A stretch of 64,000 bases of DNA. Source: Diorhabda sublineata. Taxonomy: Eukaryota; Arthropoda; Insecta; Coleoptera; Chrysomelidae. The stretch's first letter is position 1. The number at the start of each line of letters is the position of its first letter. The DNA is taken from NCBI RefSeq assembly GCF_026230105.1, contig NC_079479.1, forward strand, positions 30,721,385 through 30,785,384. Reading direction: 5' to 3'. Below are positions 13,601 through 22,819 of the stretch, in pieces. The notes beneath the pieces were generated by a model. The model worked only from the letters and a program-made list of their open reading frames with translations, made no database searches and was not told where the DNA came from. The translations under genes and the position numbers were made by a program.

Positions 13601-16600
13601 TACTATGAACTTTCTTAAACCCATCAGACACTCAGCAAGATTTTTTTCTCGAATCGACCTCTGATAATCGTCCTTTGTCTAATCATCGATTTTCTATGGT
13701 TGGTGTGTTTAGTTTCAGTTTGTGCAAATTTCAGCACTTCAAATTGAGCAATAGGAACCATTTCTCATCACAAAACGGTTCAGTATGCCATTGAAGCAAC
13801 CAGTGGCATGTGATAGCACAGATAATGAGGATCCATCGGCGATTGTATGACATGAATTTCGATACATTTCTGCTCTTAGTATGTCGTTGTCTAATGATGA
13901 TAGAAGTCAGAGAACTGAACTTAGAGTACCATCTTTGGCATTTACGAGCGTTTCATGTACTTTGATAATAATCGTAATCGCAATCGCAAATACAAAATTA
14001 ATTCATTTAGTAGTAAACAAGACACAATAACCTTAAAATATTTTTGTACAAGTGCCTTTAAAAGTGACACATTTTAGTGGCAGCCAACTGTTTTTAATAA
14101 TAGTTTAAGTGGAAGCGTGTTAAAATTTATTTGGATCTGTTAACCATATAATTAAGTCCCTTTTTATATTAACGTGATTGTGAAGAATCCCAAAACTATC
14201 TATTTAACTTCTACTTACTATTGTACTCGTTAAGATTTATTGTGAACTGACCGTCACTTGACGGGAATCAACGTCGTCGTTAAGCGATTCCATATGTTCC
14301 TTAGACACTTGAAGTTCCATTAACTTAATTAAATTTTTTACACTCATTATAATATAATTAATTATAGCTTTTGTATACAATAGGATTAGTATTTAAGAGA
14401 ACATAAACCACACGTGTGTAGTTTTAACTTTCAACGAGTACAGTAGTCAGCTTATTGAAACCATTTTATTTATTTATATTTTTTGTTAATAAATAGTTTT
14501 TACAAAGTTGTGAACTGAGTTATTTAACTAATCACAAAATAAAACACCACTTTTATATTCACATCGTAAACAAATATTTTAACACGACTTCAAAGTAGAA
14601 AATTTGCTGTCAAATCAAATATCAGAATACACAGAAACGACATAACTTTTTGGTTTCCCAATGTATTCTATGGATTTTTTCTCAGTTTTATTGTTTTATA
14701 GTACATTAACTAATACTACATAATAAATTATGTTCATAGTAGAATTTTTTCCAATCTTTTCAACAGAAAGTATCGTTTTCAGTAATCAATCGATACGAGG
14801 GTTGTTACTTAAGTTTTTAAATAGACAAATAAAAACAAAAATTTATAATTAGATATGGCTTTATTGTTTTTCAAAAAATATTCTCCATACACTTTTGCAA
14901 GCGTTGGAACCAATTGTCGAAGCATTTTTCCGCTTCTTGAGGTGTAAAAAAACGTTGATCTCACAATTGATTTTTGATCTGCGGCAATGAGAAGAAATCA
15001 TTGGGTGCAAAACAAGGACTGTACGGCGGATGACTCATCAGTTCGATGTTTTAACTGTTCAAAAACGTTTTTATTTGAATTGATGTGTGAAAGAATGATT
15101 CGTCTTATGTGATTAGTTTCCTTATTTTTTTCGAAAACTTCTGGCAAACAAATGCTAGTATACCCTTCAGAATTAGCTGTTCTACGTTCTAATGGAACGG
15201 TGGCGATATGTCCTGTTATTAAGAAAAGAACAGGCGACTATTTACTTCGAAATGCTTCGTTCGCGAACAACTTTTGTTAGATTTGATTTGTCATGAAAGA
15301 CCCATACAGTTGATTGTTGTTTACGCACAGTATCAATGTTTTCTTACATAACAGCTGATTTTGGGCGATCTTTAAGAGATTCATATTGAATTCGGAAAAC
15401 CAGCGAAACATCTGTATCAAATAGCATTCGTTTCACAACACGTTCTGAGTACGTTCACCATTAAAACTATCAAAATTAAATAGCAACTTTCGCATTTCAC
15501 TTTAATACATATTCAAATGATTTCTCACTATTTCGTTGATGTTTTGTTGCAGGAAAAATTAAAATGATGTATCCTACTCTGTTTGCCTCTTCGTCTGGAT
15601 TGAAAGAATTACTGGAACAACATGCGGAAAGTGCAGATGCTGTGAATATCAAAAAAGTCCTTCTGAGATTCTCAATCGACGTAATTGTTTCCGTTGCATT
15701 CGGATTAAATTGTAATTCATTGAAAGAAAAAGATTCTAAATTCGTAGAAATCGCCGTGAAGATGTTTGATTCTGTTCCTCTTTGGGAACGTTGTAAAGAA
15801 GCTGCTATTTTTCTCTTTCCCAAAAAACTATTGAAGGCAATTTCGTTCAAGTTCATGCATAAAGATGTCGAAGATTTCTTTTTCAATTTGGTAGGAGACA
15901 CTATAAAATATCGAGAAGAAAACAATGTTTATAGGAAAGATTTTATGCATTTGTTGTTACAATTGAAGAATAGAGGAAGAGTAGCCGATGACGCATTTAT
16001 TACTCCTCAAGAAACCGATAAAGGAGAAGACTTTATCACCTTTAACGAATTAGTAGCACAGTGCTTCGTGTTTTTCGTAGCGGGCTTCGAGACATCCGCA
16101 ACAACATTGTCTTTCGCACTTCTCCAGTTAGCTTTAAATAAAGACGTTCAAGATAAGTTGAGAGATGAAATTCTCACCATCAAAGAAAAATATGATGGGG
16201 ATCTTTGTTACGACGCAATTCTAGAAATGACTTACTTAGAGAAAGTCGTTTATGGTGAGCTTTATTTTATTTAATTCTATTATCATTTCAGCATAGATGG
16301 TTTCATAAGTGCGCTTCCCTGCGACCTCAAAAGTAAACAATTTACTTGAAAGTGCTCTAGTACCGAAATGAGAACCAAGTCACACATGTTTAAAAAATTT
16401 TCTCCTAATCGCGAGGTTTGCCTTCTCAATAAACAGCCATGATTTCGACGTTTGTCTTAAAAAGCTTCCAATCGCAAGTTAGGGAATAGATTTGCGCGCT
16501 CATTGAAAGATTCTGTCGAACAGTCATTAAATATTCGTTTTTTAAACACAATACGCCTACGCAAATCAAAGAGGAGCTAGACATTGTGTGAATAATCATT

Positions 16601-18970
16601 GTAACCAGTTTAACATAAACCATATGAAAGGGTTTATAACCATAAATTTAACTAACAAACACAACAATGAAATGTATTGTTAGTTGTATACTATGTAGTT
16701 TGAGAAACAGTATTATAATGAAACAGTTGTTAATTTGTAAAAATAAATTACCGTTACACTGTAACGTAATAGTTAGACATGATTTCCATATACAAATATC
16801 GAATCGACAGAAAACTTTATATATTTTCAATAACCATGAATAAATCAAGCAATAGATATGTAACCAACATTACATGAAGTATAGATAAAACGTATATGCA
16901 ACCAACATAACAATACAGCGTATTGTTAGTTGTATACTAAGCAGTGTGGAAAACTCATTGAATCTATTGTATCTTTGCAAGAAACAATAAAGACCGTTAG
17001 ATTTGATTGCGACTTTCAAGTTATAAGTTCAATAGTCTATATACAATCTGGTTTCAAAATAGTTGGTATGTACTACCTTTAAATGCCTTAACATAATGAC
17101 ATTGTTGCATTGTGATTCTGTTTCTGTTATTTTAATCACTTACTTATGATAAAGTTACAAACACTAGCTGTTTTTTATGTTTTGTAAACTATTTTTTAAC
17201 ACATCATTCAATAAGTCGTATCACTAACTAAGAAAAACACGTGTTTTTGCCAACAATCGATTTTATTCATCAATGTAATCTCCTTCAAGAGTAATATGTA
17301 CAACCATTCCAACGCTACCATAACTTCTCGATGCCGTGATTGTAGGATTCGCCTCAAAATAGGCTTCAGTATCAGCAATTGCTTCCTAATTTGAGCTGAA
17401 TTTTATACCAGAGTATTTTTTTGGGATCAGTAGATACTGGAGGCTAGATCTGTACTATACGGTGGATGGGAATACAATTATAAGTGTTCAATTTAACCAT
17501 CTTTACCATTCACTTGTGAATGGGTCCATTGTCCTGGTTAAAAAGTGGTTTTTCTTCGAATATGGAGCTGTTTTTCGTTGATTTTTGCATCCAAACGATA
17601 CAACAACTCTATGTCGTATTCGTTATTGATTGTCTCTCCCTTTTGGATATAATCGACAAACAATATTCCATAACACACAGTGGATAAGCATCTGCACTTA
17701 CCAACAATGTGTTGGGTTATTTTTAGTTAGTTCCTCATTTTTAGATTATATATACATAATTCAATTATCCGTTTCAAACTGTTATGGAAACGTAAATTAC
17801 TAGATGTTATGTTTTACCATTTATATTCGTATTGTAGAAACTCTTCGTAAGCACCCGCCAGCTCCGCTTCTTCCAAGAGTTTGCAATAAAGATTATAAAG
17901 TTCCAAACACAGAGGTTATTATACGCGAGGGTACTAGAGTTGTTATTCCTGTAATTGCCATTCAAAATGACCCGGATATTTATCCGGATCCCGAAAAGTT
18001 TGATCCAGAAAGATTTAGTGAAGAAAATAAAGCAAACAGGCCATCTGTTGCATATTTGCCATTTGGAGAAGGTCCAAGATATTGCATAGGTGAGCTTATA
18101 TATTTTACAATACTTTAATTTAGAGTTTATTTCAATTATTAAATAATTAAAAATATAATTAGGTACTACCCAGTAGTTACTATTGTACTTATACAAAAGA
18201 TATTAATCTATTTTAGATAGTACAACTGTACTGTATTTTAAGGTTAGTTCTGCTCATAGAGTATCTTTTTTTCATTGTTTGTTGTGTTGCCTAATGATTT
18301 TGATTAAGTTTAAATGTTGACAAAAATGGTAGAAATGAGTTGGTGGATGTAGTAGTATTTTGTTAAAGTATAATTGTTGGCCACAAAAATAAGAGAAAAA
18401 CAAGATTCAATAGAAGAAAATTGTTGCTTGTCAATATAGAAAGAACTACATATTATACTTTGTTCTTATTCAATGCTCTTTTTTAAATCAAATATAAAAA
18501 TGTGGTCAGAGTTGTTTTGATATCAATAGAAGTGTACAGAGAAACTTGATTAGGATTTGGATTGAATTAATTTGTGTTATTTTATACTTAGTTACAATGA
18601 GTCAATTGGATACATGTTGGAACGCGAGCGCCAACACCAGCGCAAGCGTAGAAGTTTATAAATTGACCTTAAATTTTAATAACAGATCTAGTCCTATGAA
18701 AAATATTCTTTAGTTTTAATAGTAAAACTAGTAGATTGATTTAGAATAAAATAAGGTTTAATAAATACAAAAAAGATTTATTTATTTTTTTGTTTTACAG
18801 GATCCAGATTTGGTTTATTAGAAGTCAAAGTTGCTTTAGCTGTGATTTTAAGTAATTTCAATATAGAACTGGATTCTAAGACAAAGATTCCTATTCAATA
18901 TGCTTACACTAATGGTTTCGTTTTGGAAGTTGATGGTGGAATTTGGTTAAAGATTTCAAAGTTAATTTGA
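1192..18970 (+). CDS. Cytochrome P450, CYP6-like, complete four-exon gene
   Basis: This is a microsomal haem-thiolate monooxygenase. CYP6 enzymes typically oxidise plant allelochemicals and insecticides at the ER membrane with a P450 reductase. The coding exons are 1192-1612, 15553-16254, 17838-18089 and 18801-18970; all three introns are phase 1 with GT-AG ends, and the spliced product is 514 residues, a normal length. Visible hallmarks are an N-terminal membrane anchor (about residues 3-20), WxxxR of helix C (W127, R131), AGFET of the I helix (317-321), ExxR (E375-R378), PERF (431-434) and the haem loop FGEGPRYCIG (450-459) with ligand C457. FTSGKIKMM at the first junction is typical of CYP6. 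There is no stop or frameshift, so the gene is probably functional. Intron 1 is unusually long (13,940 bp) and repeat-filled. CYP6 is inferred from motifs; the subfamily cannot be assigned. Confidence 0.93.
1613..6440. other. P450 intron 1, proximal part
   Basis: AT-rich intron sequence without a recognisable gene. About 1740-2120 is pyrimidine-rich. About 3361-3418 is similar to 44054-44098 and may be part of a dispersed repeat. The short open frames here have no recognisable domain. Confidence 0.5.
6447..10440. repeat. 60-bp tandem repeat array (about 66 units)
   Basis: The unit contains ttaactgcagatg, a variable centre (T/C-rich then atcaactgg or atcactagg), acttg(t/c)(c/g)aaatg, and caccatcttg. 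The period is exactly 60 bp for about 4 kb without an indel. Nearly every unit has a PstI site (ctgcag); two units (7081, 9061) carry ctgcatatg instead. Units fall into discrete variants arranged in 120-, 300- and 360-bp higher-order patterns. Because 60 is a multiple of 3, one frame stays open for 1305 codons (6580-10497) as a 20-residue repeat. It starts within the array, has no flanking exon signals and lies inside P450 intron 1, so I annotate it as a satellite, not a gene. Confidence 0.95.
10441..10985. other. Intron 1 sequence distal to the array
   Basis: The last degenerate repeat unit fades into AT-rich DNA. A very AT-rich, partly self-complementary stretch lies around 10700-10745. No gene is seen. 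Confidence 0.5.
10990..12330 (+). pseudogene. Dead Tigger/pogo (CENP-B-like) transposase
   Basis: Successive frames match the layout of Tigger/pogo DDE_1 transposases. A CENP-B-type HTH region contains KGLAGKDWL (about 11210-11245). It is followed by VGRIVSAERR and ISADGQY (about 11417-11495), RMPPTIMKDSPAGS (from about 11513), the second catalytic Asp in FLILDNHSSH (near 11660-11690) and the third in LKPLD (about 11770). Near 11850-11985 comes the C-terminal block of these proteins, with IFGKAF and SPFDPDIFSEEDY. Frameshifts and stops occur at about 11158, 11330, 11500 and 11803. The first catalytic DETG block is not visible. It is a non-functional insertion in P450 intron 1, in the same orientation as the gene. 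Confidence 0.85.
12331..13359. other. Intron 1 AT-rich sequence with a short CCTAA run
   Basis: Nothing gene-like. At 12573-12590 there are three and a half copies of CCTAA, the complement of the insect telomere unit TTAGG. It is too short to call an interstitial telomere. Confidence 0.5.
13360..13460 (-). pseudogene. Mariner transposase scrap
   Basis: The complementary strand reads NPSYSPDLAPSDYYL, the YSPDLAPSDYxLF block that carries the third catalytic Asp of mariner (DD34D) transposases. Only about 35 codons are recognisable. Confidence 0.6.
13461..14829. other. Intron 1 sequence, nothing recognised
   Basis: AT-rich. No coding or structural feature that I can support; it may include decayed flanks of the adjacent mariner scraps. 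Confidence 0.4.
14830..15300 (-). pseudogene. Decayed mariner-family transposase, C-terminal half
   Basis: On the - strand the order is TGHIATVPLERRT, a CLPEVFE segment, RRIILSH, then a frameshift to HPPYSPCFAPNDFFLLP, a FTPQEAEKCFDNW segment and QRLQKCMENIF near 14880. This is the C-terminal order of a mariner-lineage transposase. The N-terminal part is not recognisable and there are frameshifts and stops. It lies just upstream of P450 exon 2. Confidence 0.75.
15553..16254 (+). CDS. P450 exon 2 (residues 141-374 plus first base of E375)
   Basis: The acceptor ttgcag at 15547-15552 joins in phase 1 to give the CYP6-typical FTSGKIKMM. The exon encodes helices C' to J, including FVAGFETSATT of the I helix with the oxygen-activating Thr321. 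The donor is atg|gtgagc at 16255. Confidence 0.93.
16655..16952. repeat. Imperfect direct repeat pair in intron 2
   Basis: About 16658-16715 and 16897-16952 share a (t)gtattgttagttgtatacta core with similar flanks (caaca before, gtaGt...gAaAAC-like after). The copies are about 240 bp apart. Origin unknown. Confidence 0.55.
17200..17690 (-). pseudogene. Mariner transposase C-terminal remnant
   Basis: The - strand encodes a degraded tail with KFSSN-type residues, EAIADTEAYFEANP and a final LEGDYIDE, which matches the usual ...W.KCIELEGDYVE end of mariner transposases. Upstream text corresponds to the catalytic core but is full of stops. The low-coordinate end (about 17210) has the AT-rich terminal sequence. 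Related copies are at 48515-48790 and 52500-53460. Confidence 0.7.
17838..18089 (+). CDS. P450 exon 3 (E375 to G459, first base)
   Basis: The acceptor tattgtag precedes GAA ACT CTT CGT, restoring the invariant ExxR of helix K. The exon holds PERF and the haem-binding loop up to C457. The donor is atag|gtgagc at 18090. Confidence 0.93.
18090..18800. other. P450 intron 3
   Basis: 711 bp, phase 1, AT-rich, ending in ttttttgttttacag. No insertion is recognised. Confidence 0.7.
18801..18970 (+). CDS. P450 exon 4 (residues 459-514, stop)
   Basis: It restores CIGSRFG after the haem cysteine, then helix L (LLEVKVALAVIL) and the usual C-terminal beta structure, ending in KISKLI and tga at 18968-18970. 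Confidence 0.92.
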
Positions 18971-18976
18971 AATAAA
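18971..18976 (+). terminator. Putative P450 polyadenylation signal
   Basis: AATAAA begins immediately after the stop codon. If used, the 3' UTR would be very short. No other canonical hexamer was identified close by. Confidence 0.45.
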
Positions 18977-19909
18977 TACAATTTTTTTTATCTATGTTTA
19001 TTATTTTGAAACCTTTATTCCTATAAAAATTATTCTTTAGATTTAGTTATACTGGAATGTGGAAAATAACTTCTGGTATAAGAATGAAATTACTGATGAG
19101 AATATTAATGTTACTTATAAAAGCATGGGGTTCTTTCTATTATATTTTAAAATTAACTTTACGATTTGGTAGCAATAGATATGAGTCTCATTCCCAATCC
19201 TGGGACTATCTGAATGATTTTATTCCTCTCATTCCCAATTGTCTAAATAAGCTCGAAATTTATTTCTAGGGGAAACTGATTACCCTTCGTATACAGAATG
19301 AACGCAAGCAGACGCGGCGGCCTAGACGTTCATAAATGTCAAAGAAAGTTCAACTTGTTGATTATGGCACAAAGATCGCACTTTTAAGCGCTTTCAACGT
19401 CAAAGTTAACTAACTTTCGCTTTTTACGCGATAAAAAAACATAACCTCACTTTTCTAGTGTAGTTTGTAGTTGCAGATACCCTGAAAAATAACTTCTCTG
19501 AGTGACATACTGATGGAATTTGTATGTGCTCATGAGTGTTGATATAAGAAACAGTCGGCGGGATACAAGAAAACTAGAAGTTGGCAGAATATAGGGAATC
19601 ATTTTCCCATTTGAAAATCCATGACAAAATTTGTGATTAACTTCCTGATCTAATCAACAATCAGGATTATTTGTTAGAGAATGTTCTGTTAAATTCCTGC
19701 TTAATAAGTTTAAAAGTTGATAATATAAACCCCGATTCATTCTTCTGTTTAAAAAATTCGTTCATTTCAAAATATGTTGTAGTGAAGTAACTGTAAATAT
19801 TCTATTCAAATTGAGAGGTCTAACCCCCAATGCCGTGTTTATATTTCTCTACACATTTCATACAGTATATAATACATTATGAATAATTCAAAATCGTTGA
19901 TCATCATTC
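18977..19909. other. Intergenic sequence downstream of the P450
   Basis: Open frames here (for example 19057-19269) have no recognisable domain. Nothing else is supported. Confidence 0.4.
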
Positions 19910-20815
19910 AAATTTCTCTATATTCTTCTTGCTCTGCAAACCAGACCTCAACAACTTTCATTAACTCCTCGTTGGAAGAAAATTTACCACCTTTTAATTT
20001 TTTTTTCAGTTTAGGAAAGAGGAGGGTGTTCTAGTAATTCAAACCCTAATTCACGAATGGCAACATGAGATTTGTGTGCAAGGGCGTTGTCCTGCAAGAA
20101 ACAAAAAACCTTTGGATAACTTTGGATAGCTTTCCGCGTGTTTTCTCTTTAATTTTTTTCCGTAGAGTGGTCAGTAATGTCGAATAGAGATCTCCAGTTA
20201 TTGTTCTACCCTTATCCAAAAAATCAATCATGATTACTCCATGACAATCCCAAAAAACTGAAGCAAGAACTTTCCAGCAATTTTTTGGACACGAAACTTC
20301 TTAGGTCTTGAGGAACCAGAGTGTCGCCATTCCATCGATTGTTGCTTTGTTTCTGGATTGTAAAAATGTACCCAAGCCTCATCCATAGTAAAAATTCGGT
20401 TTAAGAAGTCTACATCGTTTTCAAATTGAGCACAGATTGAATGCGATGTTTCTACCCTTTTGGTCAACATTCAAACATTTGGGGATCTATTTTGCAACAA
20501 TTTTTTATGACGAACACGTTCGTATGAAGTATTGAGTGCTTCAGATATCCGGTTTAGCCCAATTCGACGGCATGATAAAATCATATCAGGAACTGCATCG
20601 ATATTTTCGGGGACTGACACAGAAACTGACCTTCCCGATCGGTAATAATCTTCAATGGTAAAGTTACCTTTTTTGAAGCTTGTAGTTCAATTTTTCACGG
20701 TCGCATACGAAGGACATTGATCACCAATGTTATTAAGCATATCTTCGTAAATCTGCTTACCTTTCAACCCTTTTAAATATAGCTACTTGATGATGGCTCG
20801 ATGTTCCAATTTTTC
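19910..20815 (-). pseudogene. Nearly full-length decayed mariner (DD34D) transposase
   Basis: Reading the - strand from about 20810, the N-terminal HTH region (LEHRAIIK, IYEDMLNNIG, SYATVKN) leads to a second HTH (NTSYERVRH). TMDEAWVHFYNPE (about 20380) carries the first catalytic Asp. SMEWRHSG, IMIDFLDKGRTITGD (about 20190-20230) and FFLPKL.KKLKG-type text follow. It ends in SSNEELMKVVEVWFAEQE near 19920. The second-Asp block (QDNAPAH in the family) and the YSPDLAPSD block are damaged. Several stops and frameshifts make it inactive. It sits between the two convergent genes. Confidence 0.88.
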
Positions 20816-22733
20816 GATTTTCACAATTTCGGTGAACATCTTTTTTGTTTTAATTTATTGCGTAACTTTTTTGACGTCAAACTTTACACTTACACTTCTA
20901 CTAAGTTATTATCCGTTGCTACGGTAACGCAATATTTTGTTTATGCATGGAACTGGTCTAGGCTAACTAGATATCAATACATCCTCGTACATGCATTTTT
21001 AAGGTTATGTTTACTAGCGAACCAGCGTCATGATCGCGTTAATTCTGTACAGATTTAAATTTGGGTTGTAACAACATCTAAAGAGTTTATTCTGTGCACC
21101 GTTTTAGTTTTTATTTTTTACTATGTGATTAATTGTCGAAGTTATTTAGTTTCTACGATAAGATATTTGTAAGAATGTACCCCACCTACGTTCGTATTGT
21201 ACACCATGGGGTAGATTCATACAGGGTAAATGAAAAGCCAATTAAAATTGTTGAATTTTCATTAATTGTTACAAAAATATTTATTTACCAAAGAACTAAC
21301 TTAGAAATATTTGACTTGATTCATAGTTGATTAATCTGTTTTTAGAAAAATAACAAAAAATAACATCGTTCATCCTTTATTTACTTATTAATAATTTTAA
21401 GCTAACAGTCTAATTGAAATGTTTACAATCATTTTGTATGACATTGTTGTATGGTCTTTAACAATTTAATTACATTGGAACTTATTGCATATTATTTAAA
21501 TTATCTGCAAAAGTTATAAGTCTTTCCATTCTAGGTGTACATCCTTCTGTTCCTGGTTGAGGATCAGGGAGGACAATGGCGATATCGGTGGTATACTACA
21601 GAGTGTGTATACAGAGAAAAAGAATGACCATGTAAATACAGGTTTCTTCCGAAGATATTTTCATCTATGTACACAAATAACGACTGAGAATTTTTTACTC
21701 AAACTTTACGAAAACACAACGGGCACATAAATGATCTGTACCTTACATCAACACTCACTAGTTCATGTAGGACTTTTTTGCGATTCCAGAAGTTGATATG
21801 GGAACAACGTTTGCAGTACAATGTGCGAAAAGGAGACCTGAAAAATGATTCAAGGACTTTATCACGACAACTTATTTATTATTTATTTTTAATTCGTTGG
21901 TTTTTGGCTAGTAAAAGTTTCAATCAGTCTACATCAATCTTATAAACCTATTCCTGGTTGTTTTTGATAGTACCTTCTAGGTAATTCGAATACTAAGGAA
22001 TCTAGTGCATAGGATAGGTTTAATAAATACCTTTCATGGATGCCAGCATGTTAAATTTTATTGAAATACAATGGTAGTACAATAATAACAATAAATTTTG
22101 AATATAATTACAAATATTTTAAAAAAATACATAAAATGTTTTTGTAGTAATTTTAAACACATTTAGATGTTTTATTACTAAGTAAAACGTAACGATCCTG
22201 TGGCTTTTTAGAAATAAAGTGAATTGAGCGCCATATTTTCAATTGTGTAGCGTACTGTCGATGTAACTCGGAAGCCATCAAGGTTCGTTCAGTAATAATG
22301 ATTTATAGAGAGTTTCTTTTGAAATTATAATATTATAAGTAATTTTTGACATCATGACAAAAGAAACATGATGATCTTCAAATCAGATTCTTAGACAGAC
22401 CTTTTCAAATGTCCATAGATATGTTTAATCTGAAATAAAGTAAAGAAAGGTATATGAAGAAAATATCATAGCAGAAGTAGTTACAAAATAAGTTATAATG
22501 GACAGACAAATGGTTCTGAATTGAGTAGTATTAAGAGTGCGGTGATAGAGGTCTGCTCTGCACAAGACTCCATTTTGTTTACTGGTCATTATAAAGTAGT
22601 GGGACTTGGGTACTGCTTGACATAAATACATGAGTCAGGTAAGTTAACTTGCTTTAATGTACTTACTAAATAAGTAATATTTAGAAGATTGTACTACTAA
22701 AAATATTTATCCAGACTTCTTTTTTTTTCGTTA
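20816..22733. other. Intergenic sequence between mariner and the MIP 3' end
   Basis: No gene recognised. It includes the presumed MIP 3' UTR (just below 22734), but I could not identify a canonical polyadenylation hexamer with confidence. Confidence 0.4.
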
Positions 22734-22819
22734 TTAATTTACATAACTATTTGTCCTGCTTCTTTTACCCCACAATCCTTTTAGATTAACCCAGGCTGGT
22801 TCTCGTTTACCCCAAGCCC
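22734..22819 (-). CDS. Mip: MIP exon 4 (last coding exon)
   Basis: The acceptor tttctttacag is followed by GG GCT TGG GGT AAA CGA, which completes SKWESFKG|AW-GKR with the preceding exon. The exon then encodes EPAWVNLKGLW-GKR and a short tail SRTNSYVN ending in taa. The open frame is short and flanked by the splice site, so ordinary ORF finding misses it. Confidence 0.88.

Larger units (their letters stand above)
16255..17837. other. P450 intron 2
   Basis: 1,583 bp, phase 1. It contains an imperfect direct repeat (about 16655-16715 and 16895-16950, listed below) and a mariner C-terminal remnant. The rest is unremarkable AT-rich sequence. Confidence 0.6.
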
